From: Mucilaginibacter pallidiroseus
GTDB lineage: Bacteria > Bacteroidota > Bacteroidia > Sphingobacteriales > Sphingobacteriaceae
Direction: 5' to 3'
DNA length: 64,000 bases
Assembly (NCBI RefSeq): GCF_007846085.1
Contig: NZ_VOEJ01000004.1
Coordinates: 62,001-126,000 of the forward strand
Made by a program: the position numbers and the translations under genes. The first letter of the stretch is position 1. Each line of letters starts with the position of its first letter. Below the pieces are notes generated by a model. It had not been told where the DNA came from and did no database searches. It saw only the letters and a list, made by a program, of their open reading frames with translations. Of the stretch, positions 8,755-17,535 are shown in pieces.

Positions 8755-8825
8755 TGCCTGATAGTATAATGGTAGTACGACGGTTTTTGGTACCGTTTGT
8801 CTAGGTTCGAATCCTGGTCGGGCAA
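8755..8825 (+). tRNA. tRNA-Gln (anticodon TTG)
   Basis: The acceptor stem TGCCTGA pairs with TCGGGCA (one G-T pair). The D-arm starts at TAGTATAATGG. The anticodon stem ACGGT/ACCGT encloses the loop TTTTGGT with anticodon TTG. The T-arm holds GTTCGAATC, and the discriminator base is A. CCA is not encoded beyond the first C. This is the only tRNA in this part of the window and it has its own promoter. Confidence 0.95.
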
Positions 8826-8832
8826 CAATAGA

Positions 8833-8894
8833 AATTCGGATTTCTGGTTTTCAATTTCGGAGTAACATCCGGAGGAAAATAAGAAATCCGATTT
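8833..8894. repeat. Inverted repeat downstream of tRNA-Gln
   Basis: The 13-mer at 8833-8845 (AATTCGGATTTCT) pairs with 8882-8894 (AGAAATCCGATTT) at 12 of 13 positions; the loop between contains a further TTCGG/CCGGA pairing. It lies between tRNA-Gln and prs. It has no T tract, so it is more likely a processing or readthrough structure than a terminator. Confidence 0.65.
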
Positions 8895-8970
8895 GTTTAT
8901 ACGGGGTGCTGATTATTTGGAGCAACTACGGCGTACGGCCTTTAGCTGCGGGATTTGAAATCACAAAAAG

Positions 8971-9915
8971 ATGCCTTTACAGTTTAATACGGTTAAGCTA
9001 TTCTCTGGTACAGGTTCAACAGAACTGTCAAAAAACATTGCAGCAGCATACGGTCATGAACTTGGCGATGTTGTTTTATCGCGCTTCAGCGATGGCGAGT
9101 TTCAACCACATTTTAATGAATCTATCCGCGGCTGCGACGTATTTTTAATACAAAGCACGCACCAGCCTACTGATAATCTGATGGAATTGCTGATGATGAT
9201 TGATGCCGCCCGCCGTGCATCAGCTCATTACATTATAGCAGTTATACCATACTTCGGTTTAGCCCGTCAAGACAGGAAGGATAAACCCCGTGTTGCCATT
9301 GGATCAAAACTGGTTGCCAACCTTTTGGTAGCTGCCGGTATTAACCGCATCATGACGATGGACCTGCACGCGGCGCAGATCCAGGCGTTTTTTGATGTAC
9401 CGGTTGACCACCTTGATGCATCGGTAATATTTGTGCCTTATATAAAAAGCCTTGGCTTGAGCAATCTTACCATTGCATCGCCGGATATGGGCGGCTCATA
9501 CAGGGCACGCAGCTTTGCCAAGTTTTTTAACGCAGAGGTTGTAATTTGCGATAAACGCCGTAAACGTGCCAACGAGATTGAAAGCATGACCATTATTGGT
9601 GATGTAACTGATCAGGATATTGTGCTGATCGACGATATCTGCGATACAGCAGGCACGCTTGCAAAGGCAGCCAGCTTAATTATGGAGCGCGGTGCGCGTA
9701 GTGTTCGCGCAGTTTGTACACACCCGGTTTTATCCGGTAAGGCTTATGAAACTATTGAAAATTCGGCCCTTGCCGAACTGATAGTTACGGACACTATACC
9801 TTTGAAGCAAGAAAGCAGCAAAATAAAAGTATTGTCTACAGCGGATTTGTTTGCCAAGGCAATTGCCAATGTAAATGAGCATGGCTCGATAAGCCAGTTG
9901 TTTAAGGTAGACTAA
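8971..9915 (+). CDS. prs: Ribose-phosphate pyrophosphokinase
   Basis: 314 residues, normal length for class I PRPP synthetase. It makes PRPP from ribose 5-phosphate and ATP for nucleotide, His and Trp synthesis in the cytoplasm. Visible motifs are FSDGEFQPHFNESIRG (the ATP/ribose binding region), YFGLARQDRKDKPR (flexible loop with catalytic Arg/Lys), MTMDLHAAQIQAFF (metal-binding DLHA) and VLIDDICDTAGTL (the PRPP-binding loop). It lies 55 bp ahead of the bL25 gene, an arrangement common in Bacteroidota, and probably shares its transcript. A longer frame at 8906 is out of register with this one and is not coding. Confidence 0.97.
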   Translation: MPLQFNTVKLFSGTGSTELSKNIAAAYGHELGDVVLSRFSDGEFQPHFNESIRGCDVFLIQSTHQPTDNLMELLMMIDAARRASAHYIIAVIPYFGLARQDRKDKPRVAIGSKLVANLLVAAGINRIMTMDLHAAQIQAFFDVPVDHLDASVIFVPYIKSLGLSNLTIASPDMGGSYRARSFAKFFNAEVVICDKRRKRANEIESMTIIGDVTDQDIVLIDDICDTAGTLAKAASLIMERGARSVRAVCTHPVLSGKAYETIENSALAELIVTDTIPLKQESSKIKVLSTADLFAKAIANVNEHGSISQLFKVD

Positions 9916-9970
9916 AAATTGAATTAAAATATCCATACCGCGTTGGTATGGCTTGTAACATAAATAAATA

Positions 9971-10552
9971 ATGAAATCAATTGCTATTAGCGGTTCTCTG
10001 AGAGAGAACGTAGGGAAAAGAGACGCGAAGGAACTGCGTTACCAGGGCTTAGTGCCTGCAGTGCTTTACGGTGGGGCTACCCAAACCCACTTTGCAGTGT
10101 CCGCAGCTGATTTGAGAGCCGTGATCTACACTCCGGTTGTTCATTTCATCGACATCACTGTAGGCGACAAAACTGCTCAGGCTATTATTAAGGATGCACA
10201 ATTCCATCCGTTAACTGAGCAGCTTATCCACATCGACTTTTTAGAGTTAGATGAGAACAAACCGGTAACTATCGAGATACCTGTAAAATTAACAGGTACA
10301 TCTCCTGGTGTTAAAGTGGGTGGTAAATTGGTACAGAAACTACGTAAATTACGTGTTAAAGCTTTACCTAAAGACCACTTAGACAACATTGAAGTGAGCA
10401 TTGAAGCGCTTGAAGTTGGTAAATCAGTACGTGTTAGCGAAATCAACTACCCTAACATTACTATCACTAACGCTCAGGAAGATACTGTTGTATCTGTAAC
10501 TACTTCACGTGCATTGCGTCAGGCAGAACAAGAAGCAAGCAAAGGCAAATAA
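9971..10552 (+). CDS. rplY: 50S ribosomal protein bL25 (CTC form)
   Basis: 193 residues, the long CTC-type L25 with a second beta domain, usual outside gammaproteobacteria. It binds 5S rRNA in the large subunit. The start MKSIAISGSLRENVGKRDAKELR and the segment VPAVLYGG are diagnostic; the CTC domain follows (ELDENKPVTIEIPVKLTGTS, PGVKVGGKL) and ends in a charged tail. The gene follows prs and precedes pth with a repeat block between. An alternative symbol is ctc. Confidence 0.96.
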   Translation: MKSIAISGSLRENVGKRDAKELRYQGLVPAVLYGGATQTHFAVSAADLRAVIYTPVVHFIDITVGDKTAQAIIKDAQFHPLTEQLIHIDFLELDENKPVTIEIPVKLTGTSPGVKVGGKLVQKLRKLRVKALPKDHLDNIEVSIEALEVGKSVRVSEINYPNITITNAQEDTVVSVTTSRALRQAEQEASKGK

Positions 10553-10625
10553 TTAATTTGCAATTGCACCGATAACAGCGATAAGGGTAACCTTGTCGCT
10601 GTTGTTGTTTATGGCTGTTGGTAAT

Positions 10626-10959
10626 CCGTCCCTTGAAAGGGACGGTAATGAAGTTTTTGGACTACAGCTTATCATGTAGAATTTATTTCGGTCCCACAAA
10701 GTAGCTTTCGAGCATATGAGATGCCGATATGCATCGGCATGACCAAGTATTTAACCGGTCTTGCTGAACTTGTTTCAGCATCCCACAAGGCAATCTGCCA
10801 TGCATTTAAGATGCCAATATGCATCGGGATGAATACTTAGTATTCATTGCTGTCGGCTTCAGCCGACGGATACTTGAAAGGGACGGCAATGAAGTCTGAT
10901 GTTCATAGGTTGAGAAAGTGAATACTTAGTATTCATTGCCGTCGGCTTCAGCCGACGGA
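10626..10959. repeat. Block of palindromic repeats, including a 40-bp near-identical pair
   Basis: The 487-bp gap between rplY and pth holds no gene but is dense in repeats. CCGTCCCTT/AAGGGACGG forms a palindrome at 10626-10645. TGCCGAT-atgc-ATCGGCA occurs near 10722-10740 and a degenerate copy near 10810-10828. GCTGAA-cttgt-TTCAGC is near 10764-10781. A 40-bp unit made of GAATACT-t-AGTATTC plus CCGTCGGCT-tc-AGCCGACGG occurs at 10831-10870 and again at 10920-10959 with a single mismatch. The first two words also occur at 5.1-5.3 kb, so this is a nest of dispersed elements. Confidence 0.88.
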
Positions 10960-11018
10960 TGCTAAGCAAGTACATGTCTTCGGCCAAAAACTTACCCGCA
11001 GTTCATTTCAAATAATTT

Positions 11019-11026
11019 TATCTTTG
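11019..11026 (+). promoter_or_regulatory. Promoter -7 box of pth
   Basis: TATCTTTG matches TAnnTTTG exactly and sits 13 bp ahead of the ATG at 11040, implying a very short 5' leader. No clear TTTG is seen at -33. Confidence 0.65.
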
Positions 11027-11039
11027 CACTAAACGTAAT

Positions 11040-11672
11040 ATGGGCATCAGCTCTTTTTTTAGCAAAATTTTTAAGCAGCCGGAGGCAACAGTACCATCGG
11101 TACCCGCAGATATGAAGTATTTGATAGTTGGCCTCGGTAACATCGGCCCGGAGTATGCCGATACGAGGCATAACATAGGTTTTATGGTTTTAGATGAATA
11201 TGCTAAACAGGAGGGTGCGCGTTTTAGCACAGGCCGCCTTGCTGCACATACCGAGGTAAGCCATAAAGGGCGCAGTATTAACCTTATCAAACCAACTACA
11301 TACATGAACCTGAGCGGCAAAGCCCTTAACCACTGGATGAAGGACCTTAAAATCCCGATAGAAAATGTATTGGTAATTGTTGATGATCTTGCGTTGCCAT
11401 TAGGAACACTTCGCTTAAAGCCCAAAGGCAGTGCCGCCGGGCACAACGGACTTAAAAACATTGAAGCTGTATTAGGCAACAGCAATTACGCAAGGCTACG
11501 TTTCGGCATAGGTGATAATTACCCAAAAGGCCGCCAGGTTGATTTTGTATTGAGCAAATTTGATAAAGACGAATTGCCCGAGTTGCCTGCGCTTATTGAT
11601 AGGTCTATTGAAATGGTTAAGGCTTTCTGCACAATCGGTACCGAACTTACCATGACAAGGTTTAATAAATAG
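11040..11672 (+). CDS. pth: Peptidyl-tRNA hydrolase
   Basis: 210 residues from ATG at 11040; the core enzyme begins at Met 25 (MKYLIVGLGNIG, codon at 11112). I keep the upstream ATG because the -7 box at 11019 leaves it just inside the transcript and N-terminal extensions occur in Bacteroidota. Pth releases tRNA from prematurely dropped peptidyl-tRNA. Motifs are GLGNIGPEYADTRHNIGF, with catalytic His 44, followed by KPTTYMNLSG and VIVDDLALPLG with the helper Asp, then KGSAAGHNGLKNI. A standard cytoplasmic single-copy gene. Confidence 0.95.
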   Translation: MGISSFFSKIFKQPEATVPSVPADMKYLIVGLGNIGPEYADTRHNIGFMVLDEYAKQEGARFSTGRLAAHTEVSHKGRSINLIKPTTYMNLSGKALNHWMKDLKIPIENVLVIVDDLALPLGTLRLKPKGSAAGHNGLKNIEAVLGNSNYARLRFGIGDNYPKGRQVDFVLSKFDKDELPELPALIDRSIEMVKAFCTIGTELTMTRFNK

Positions 11673-11718
11673 AATACTTAGCGCCAGCGTATTGAGTTAA
11701 ATATCTGTTAAATTTTTC

Positions 11719-11774
11719 TTTAGGTGCAACGTTTCCATTTATGCCTACGTCATATGAGGCATAAAACACCTAAA
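11719..11774 (+). promoter_or_regulatory. Nested inverted repeat reaching the TonB-receptor start codon
   Basis: The outer arm TTTAGGTG (11719-11726) pairs with CACCTAAA (11767-11774), and the inner arm TTTATGCCT (11738-11746) pairs with AGGCATAAA (11757-11765), both perfectly. The last base of the outer arm is the A of the ATG at 11774. In RNA this would fold the whole initiation region into one stem. It could also be a palindromic operator. Which of these applies is unknown. Confidence 0.7.
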
Positions 11775-14163
11775 TGAAAAAATTTCTACTTGCAGCACTT
11801 TCATCTGCATTTGCCTTACCACTTTCGCACAAACATCTACACCAAACATTTCGGTAAAAGGAATAGTGATCGATTCGGCTGTAAACAAGCCGCTTGGTTA
11901 CGTAACCGTTGCTGTTACCGATGCAGCCACTAATCAGCCAGTAAAAAGCATGCTGACCGAAGACGATGGCTCTTTTGAGTTAACCGGGCTTGCTGCGAAA
12001 GGCTACAAACTTTCCTTAATATACCTTGGCTACAGCACCAAGGTTATCAGCATAGCAGCTAAAAGTACCGATGTTGGTAAGGTTATCCTTTCTCCTGCAA
12101 GTAAACAGCTAAAAGAAGTTTCAATTGTGGCCGCCAAACCATTAATGAAACAAGAGGTTGACCGCATAAGCTATGATGTACTGGCCGACCCGGAAAGTAA
12201 AACGCTTACCGCGTTGGACATGATCAGGAAAGTGCCCATGCTATCTGTTGATGGAAACGATGCCATTAAACTTCGCGGTAGCGGCAATTATAAGATATTG
12301 CTGAATGGCAAGGAGTCGGCGCTCATGTCGGCCAACCCGTCAGATATATTGAAGGCCATGCCGGGTACCAACATTGTGAAGATTGAAGTGATCACAACGC
12401 CGCCGGCTAAGTATGATGCCGAAGGCTTATCGGGTATCATCAACATCATAACACAAAAGAAAGCCGACGAGGGCTACAATGGCTCGGTAAATGCCAATTA
12501 CAACTCTGTTTATGGTATAAGGAGTAATATAAATTTAACCGTTAAACAAGGTAAAATTGGCCTTAACGCGTTTGCCGGTATAGGAAGCAGGCCGCGCCGC
12601 TCGCAGCCATTTTATAACCGCACCGAATTTTTAAAGGAGCCTAATACCATTATCCAGGAAGGCGACAGGTTTATGAGCGGCACCAATCGCTATGTAAGCA
12701 CCGAGTTGAGTTACGAAGCTGATACATTAAACTTGCTTACAGGAACCTTTAACGCTTATAGCAACAGCAATAATGGCGGCGGTACTCAGTACAACACCGA
12801 AGACCTGGGTGGCGTGCAAAATAGATACACTACCATAAATAACAGTAACCGTAAGTTTGATGGTCAGGACTTTGGGCTTAATTATCAATTAGGTTTTAAA
12901 GCAAATAAGGAGCAACTGTTAACAGCATCATACAAATTCAGCAATAACCGGAGCAGCAACAACAACCAGGTTGAGCCGGGCAATGCCAATAACTTCAGGC
13001 AGTTTAATAAAGCGGGAGGTAGGGAACATACCGCTCAATTGGACTACGTACAGCCTTTAAAGGTAATTACGGTAGAAGCAGGAGGTAAATTAATAAGCCG
13101 TAACAACTTTAGCGATTTCCGGTTCGAGGGTTTTGACCCCGCGACAAATCAATATGTACTGAATGCGGGCCAGTCAAACATGTTCGATTATCAGCAAAAC
13201 GTGTATAGTGTTTACAACTCGTATACTTTGAAAGCCAATAAGTGGACGTTTAAAGCAGGTGGCCGTTATGAACGTACAACGGTTGATGCCGATTTTACAT
13301 CAAGCGATACATCGCTCAACCAAAGGTTCAACAACGTTATACCGTCCGTATCTATACAACGCAGTTTAAAAAATAGTTCGTTAACATTTGGTTTTACACA
13401 GCGTATTCAAAGGCCGGGTATTTATCAGCTCAACCCTTTTGTTGATCGTACCAACCCAAATTTTGTTACAACGGGTAATCCGGCTTTGCGCCCATCGGTA
13501 AACAATAACTTCGAGTTAAGCTATGGCAATTTTAGCAAGGGCTCTATAAACATCAGCACCAGTTATTCGTTCGCCAATAATACTATCCAAAACTTCTCAA
13601 GGGTTGACGGTACCGTTACTACCACCACTTTTGCCAACGTAGGCAAAACAAAAAACCTTGGGCTGGATGTTAATCTGAACATGCCGTTTACCAAGCGTTT
13701 TAACGTAAATGTAAATGCCGAAGTAATGCAGGTATGGCTGGAGGGTGATTACGGCAACCAGTTTTTCAAAAATAGCGGTCAGCAGGGGCACTTGTTTACC
13801 AACAGCAGCTACAAATTTGATAGTGGCTACCGTATAGGTGTAAACCTTGGGTTTGATAGCCGTTACGTATTGCTGCAGGGTACCGATAATTACTACTTAG
13901 GCTATGGTGCTAACATGTCTAAAGAGTTTTTTGGTAAAAAACTAAATGTCTCTGTTTATACAAATAGTCCGTTCAGTAAGTATATCAAGCTGGATTTCCA
14001 AACCCGTACCAATGAGTTTCGAACTACCACATATAACTATCAGTTTTACCGTGCATTTGGCATAAGTGTCAACTACAAGTTTGGTAAGCTTAATGCCTCT
14101 ATCAAAAAAAATCAGCGTGGTATAAATAATGATGATACAAGCAGCGGCGGTTCAAGAAATTGA
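11774..14163 (+). CDS. TonB-dependent outer-membrane receptor, apparent 1-base frameshift in the signal peptide
   Basis: The main frame runs to 14163. The ATG at 11774 starts an ideal signal peptide (MKKFLLAALSSAFAL) but is out of frame: after the codon at 11816-11818 only two bases (11819-11820) precede the continuing frame, which resumes as TTFAQTSTPNISVKG. Inserting one base restores MKKF...FAQTST and the whole protein. The alternative start, GTG at 11866, would lack a signal peptide. Domains are a CarboxypepD_reg-like beta-sandwich (about the first 95 residues), a plug (ILLNGKESALM, VITTPPAKYDAEG, LSGIINIIT) and an OMP_b-brl_3 type barrel (RIQRPGIYQLNPFVDRTNP). The ligand is unknown. It is either a sequencing error or a recent loss or phase-variable mutation. 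Confidence 0.85.
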
Positions 14164-14175
14164 TAAATTTGCCGC

Positions 14176-14520
14176 ATGAAAGTTTACGGAATTACCAACT
14201 GCAACACGGTTAAAAAAGCAATTGATTGGCTTAAGGCCAACAATGTAGCTTATGAATTTCACGATTTTAAAAAGCTGGGTATAAGTGCCGAGAAGTTGGC
14301 CGAGTGGGATGCAAAAGCCGGTTATGAAAAATTTTTGAATAAGCAGGGACTTACCTGGAAACAGCTTGACCCGGCTGTGAAAGAAAGCATCAAAACAAAA
14401 GATGATGCCCTTGCTTTGTTGCAGCAAAAAACCAGTATGATAAAAAGGCCGGTTATTGAGAAAGACGGTTTTCTATTCTTCGGTTTTGACGAAGCCGCTT
14501 ATGCGAAAGAACTGCTGTAA
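14176..14520 (+). CDS. ArsC/Spx-family protein (YffB-like)
   Basis: 114 residues, thioredoxin-fold protein of the ArsC/Spx superfamily. It opens MKVYGITNCNTVKKAIDWL with a single Cys 9, the arrangement of YffB-type proteins, and not the CxxC of Spx; RPVIEKDGFLFFGFDEAAY near the end is the family's cis-Pro/RP region. YffB-like proteins are thought to be glutathione- or thiol-dependent reductases; the substrate here is unknown. It starts 12 bp after the stop codon of the TonB receptor and may be read from the same transcript. A terminator follows at 14527. Confidence 0.88.
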   Translation: MKVYGITNCNTVKKAIDWLKANNVAYEFHDFKKLGISAEKLAEWDAKAGYEKFLNKQGLTWKQLDPAVKESIKTKDDALALLQQKTSMIKRPVIEKDGFLFFGFDEAAYAKELL

Positions 14521-14526
14521 ATATTA

Positions 14527-14560
14527 AAGCGGCCTGGCTACAAGCCCGGCCGCTTCTTTG
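14527..14560 (+). terminator. Terminator after the ArsC/Spx-like gene
   Basis: AAGCGGCC (14527-14534) pairs with GGCCGCTT (14548-14555), with an inner GGCT/AGCC; followed by a short T-rich stretch CTTTGTT. Confidence 0.8.
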
Positions 14561-14628
14561 TTATTTGCAATCCTTATGGTTGCCTATCGTAACCAAATCA
14601 TTACAACGCAATACTTCGCAATATTTCC

Positions 14629-14636
14629 TATACTTG
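14629..14636 (+). promoter_or_regulatory. Promoter -7 box of the M1 peptidase gene
   Basis: TATACTTG, seven of eight positions counting only the fixed bases of TAnnTTTG as required (one T to C), 21 bp before the ATG at 14658. No convincing -33 TTTG is visible at the usual distance. Confidence 0.5.
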
Positions 14637-14657
14637 CGTTTATATTATTAAACAATT

Positions 14658-16616
14658 ATGAGATTTAAATGGATTGCCGGCATTACGCTGGCTGCTATGG
14701 CTGTTGGGGATTTTGCACAGGCGCAAAACTCGGCACCGGTATCAAAGTATGATTACCACGATGCTTTTGCACCAATGTTTTATACCAAAAACGGTTCGGA
14801 ATTTCGTGCTGCCGATGGACAGCCCGGCCCTAAGTACTGGCAAAACCGTGCAGACTATCAATTATCTGCAAGGCTTAACGACAAAACAGACGAAGTTATA
14901 GGTTCTGAAGTTTTAACTTATACCAATAACAGCCCGCAAAAGCTTGACTTTTTGTGGATGCAGCTTGATCAAAATCTGTTTAAGCAAAACTCTCGCGGTA
15001 CGGCTATTATACCTACAAGCGGCAGCCGTAACGGTAGCCGTGGCGACCTTAGCAAGTACGGCTACACTATAAAATCAGTTAAAGTTGGCAATACGGACGT
15101 TAAATTTTTAATTGATGACAGCCGCATGCAAATATTTTTGCCGCAAGGTGTAAATGCAAACGGTGGCCAGGTAAAGCTTAGTATCGAATACTCGTACATT
15201 GTTCCGCAATATGGTTCGGACCGTACCGGTATCCTGAATACCAAAAATGGTAAAATATATACCGTAGCGCAATGGTACCCGCGCATGTACGTGTATGATG
15301 ACATATTGGGATGGAATGCACTGCCGTACACCGGCCCCGGAGAGTTTTACCTGGAGTACGGCGATTTTGATTTAAACATCACCGCACCGGCTAACCACAT
15401 AGTAGTAGCATCGGGCGAGTTACAAAACCCGCAGGATGTTTATACGCCAGAGCAGGTTAAACGTTGGGAGCAGGCTGCCGGTAGCGAGCAAACGGTAATG
15501 ATACGTAAGGCAGACGAGGTTACCAGCGCGGCATCACGCCCTGCAGGTAAAAAAGAGTTAACATGGCGCTTTAAAATTAAAAATGCACGTGATGCTTCAT
15601 GGGCGTCATCAGCATCTTTTATTGTTGATGCTGCTAAGATGGAGTTGCCAAGCGGTAAAAAATCAATGGCAATATCTGCATACCCTGTAGAGAGCGATGG
15701 TAACAACGCCTGGGGCCGCTCAACCGAGTATGTTAAAAAATCTGTTGAGTACAACTCATCAAAATGGTTCGAGTACCCTTACCCTGCAGCAACAGCTGTT
15801 GCCGGTGTAGTAGGTGGTATGGAGTATCCTGGTATCGTTTTTTGCAGCGCAAAAGCAAAGAAAGGAGACCTTTGGGGCGTAAATGACCATGAGTTTGGCC
15901 ACACCTGGTTCCCGATGATAGTAGGCTCAAACGAGCGCCTGTACGGCTGGATGGATGAAGGCTTCAACACCTTTATTAATACCCTTAGCACTGCCGATTT
16001 TAACAAAGGCGAATATGCGCCTAAAGGTAAGCAGGATGTACAGCGTGCTGCCCAATACATTACCAATCCAAATATGGAAACCGTAATGAGCGCGCCTGAT
16101 AACTTAAAAGAGGCAAATACAGGTATCTTATTATACTTTAAACCGGGTATGGGTTTAACCATGCTGCGTGAGCAGATCCTGGGCCCTGAGCGTTTCGACT
16201 TTGCATTTAAAACATACATTAACCGCTGGGCATTTAAACACCCTACACCAGATGATTTTTTCCGCACGATGGAGAATGCAGCGGGCGAGAGCCTTAACTG
16301 GTTCTGGAGAGGCTGGTTCGTAAATAACTGGCGCCTGGATGTTGGTGTGCGCGACGTAAAATATGTTGGCGGCGATGCATCAAAAGGAGCTTTGATTACT
16401 TTGGATAACCTGGAAAAAATGGCTTTCCCGGTAACGCTTGAAGTGAAAATCAAAAGCGGCAAAGTTGAGCGTGTAAAAGTGCCGGTTGAGGTATGGGAGC
16501 GTAACAATAGCTTTGTTTACAAGTTTCCTTCAACAGAAGAAATTGACTCGGTAACTATTGACCCTGACAAACAATCGCCCGATTACAACCAGGAGAATAA
16601 CGTCTGGAAAAAGTAA
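14658..16616 (+). CDS. Secreted M1-family zinc metallopeptidase
   Basis: 652 residues with a signal peptide (residues 1-23, ending FAQAQ). The catalytic zinc site is intact: HEFGH at 411-415 and the third ligand E434 in MDEGFNTF, giving the M1 spacing HExxH-x18-E. The exopeptidase-type GxMEN motif is replaced by GGMEYPG, as in many Bacteroidota secreted M1 proteins. An N-terminal beta-sandwich precedes the catalytic domain, and a C-terminal part ([12 protein letters not shown]) resembles the usual beta-domain. Predicted periplasmic or outer-membrane-associated aminopeptidase; peptide substrate unknown. Stands alone between two terminators. Confidence 0.93.
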   Translation: MRFKWIAGITLAAMAVGDFAQAQNSAPVSKYDYHDAFAPMFYTKNGSEFRAADGQPGPKYWQNRADYQLSARLNDKTDEVIGSEVLTYTNNSPQKLDFLWMQLDQNLFKQNSRGTAIIPTSGSRNGSRGDLSKYGYTIKSVKVGNTDVKFLIDDSRMQIFLPQGVNANGGQVKLSIEYSYIVPQYGSDRTGILNTKNGKIYTVAQWYPRMYVYDDILGWNALPYTGPGEFYLEYGDFDLNITAPANHIVVASGELQNPQDVYTPEQVKRWEQAAGSEQTVMIRKADEVTSAASRPAGKKELTWRFKIKNARDASWASSASFIVDAAKMELPSGKKSMAISAYPVESDGNNAWGRSTEYVKKSVEYNSSKWFEYPYPAATAVAGVVGGMEYPGIVFCSAKAKKGDLWGVNDHEFGHTWFPMIVGSNERLYGWMDEGFNTFINTLSTADFNKGEYAPKGKQDVQRAAQYITNPNMETVMSAPDNLKEANTGILLYFKPGMGLTMLREQILGPERFDFAFKTYINRWAFKHPTPDDFFRTMENAAGESLNWFWRGWFVNNWRLDVGVRDVKYVGGDASKGALITLDNLEKMAFPVTLEVKIKSGKVERVKVPVEVWERNNSFVYKFPSTEEIDSVTIDPDKQSPDYNQENNVWKK

Positions 16617-16625
16617 TGATATTTA

Positions 16626-16650
16626 ACCCGGCCCGCAGGCCGGGTTTTTT
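16626..16650 (+). terminator. Terminator of the M1 peptidase gene
   Basis: ACCCGGCC (16626-16633) pairs with GGCCGGGT (16638-16645) around CGCA, followed by T6. Confidence 0.9.
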
Positions 16651-16724
16651 GTTGAATTAAATGTTTAAAATTGAAACCTAAAAGCCTGTTGGCAGGTTAA
16701 ACCTTTAACAGTTATTTACAACCT

Positions 16725-17423
16725 ATGTCAAGAATATATACGCTGATACTGGCCCTTTTATTTGTAAGCAGCCTGGCTGTTGCCCAGCAAACATTAAAAG
16801 GCACTGTTTATGAAAACGGCACCACAATACGCATCAATAATGTATTTGTGCGCGATGATAATAATAAGCAGGTAACCATTACCGATAAAAACGGGCAGTT
16901 CGAAATAAGAACAGCTACCGGCCATTTGCTGATATTCAACTCGCCGGGGTACGTGCCAGATACCGTTTACCTGATTGATATGAAACCTAAAAAGATAATG
17001 ATGGTGGTTAAAACCATTAATCTTAACCAGGTTAATGTAACCGCCACGCGTACCGAGTTTAACCCACGGGTTGAGTATAAGCAGGTGTATGAAAAAAGCA
17101 AGGTTTACGTATTCTCGCCATCTACATGGTTTAGCAGAGATGCCAAAAACGCACGCCGCTTAAAAAAGTACTTTCAAAAAGATGCTGAAGAGCGCCACAT
17201 CGATGCCGTGTTTACTCCGGTATATGTGGGAAGCATTGTGCCTTTGAAAGGGCAGGAGCTTTCCAACTTTATTTCGCTTTACAGGCCCACTTATAAGTTT
17301 ATCCGCAGCAACAACAGCGAGTCAATGGTGGCCTATATAAACGATAGTTATAAAAAATACATGGCCCTGCCGCCAGATAAAAGGCAGCTGCCGGCCCTTG
17401 CACCTGCGCCCGATCTGCAATAA
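16725..17423 (+). CDS. Secreted CarboxypepD_reg-like domain protein
   Basis: 232 residues with a signal peptide (residues 1-20, ending AVAQQ). Residues 21-110 form a carboxypeptidase-regulatory-like beta-sandwich of the type that starts TonB receptors: LKGTVYENGTTIRINNVFV, TDKNGQFEIRT, and a following strand VNVTATRTEF. Unlike a receptor, the protein has no plug or barrel and ends after a helical, basic segment and a Pro-rich tail (LPALAPAPDLQ). The role is unknown; related small proteins are common in Bacteroidota envelopes. Monocistronic by position. Confidence 0.8.
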   Translation: MSRIYTLILALLFVSSLAVAQQTLKGTVYENGTTIRINNVFVRDDNNKQVTITDKNGQFEIRTATGHLLIFNSPGYVPDTVYLIDMKPKKIMMVVKTINLNQVNVTATRTEFNPRVEYKQVYEKSKVYVFSPSTWFSRDAKNARRLKKYFQKDAEERHIDAVFTPVYVGSIVPLKGQELSNFISLYRPTYKFIRSNNSESMVAYINDSYKKYMALPPDKRQLPALAPAPDLQ

Positions 17424-17500
17424 AAGTGATTTATAGTTATACTAACGGCTTAAATAAAATAAATTTAAGGCATTGTATTTCAGATTATAAAAACAATTAC

Positions 17501-17508
17501 TACCTTTG
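17501..17508 (+). promoter_or_regulatory. Promoter -7 box of rpsU
   Basis: TACCTTTG matches TAnnTTTG exactly, 27 bp ahead of the rpsU ATG. An ATTG at 17472-17475 is a poor and somewhat distant -33 candidate. Confidence 0.65.
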
Positions 17509-17517
17509 GCGTCCCTG

Positions 17518-17526
17518 AAAGGAGGT
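17518..17526 (+). promoter_or_regulatory. Strong Shine-Dalgarno sequence of rpsU
   Basis: AAAGGAGGT ends 9 bases before the ATG at 17536, complementary to the 3' end of 16S rRNA over its whole length. Most genes in this window have no such sequence. It decides the start: the longer frame from 17506 would translate through the Shine-Dalgarno itself. Confidence 0.9.
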
Positions 17527-17535
17527 ATTTGGGAT

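Noticed and set aside
8906..9148. 80-residue frame before and into prs
   Set aside because: Overlaps prs in another frame and has no recognisable protein features.
11018..11485. 155-residue reverse-strand frame across pth
   Set aside because: Shadow of pth; pth itself carries full catalytic motifs.
15779..16507. 242-residue reverse-strand frame across the M1 peptidase
   Set aside because: Serine- and proline-rich translation typical of antisense frames; the sense strand has an intact zinc site.
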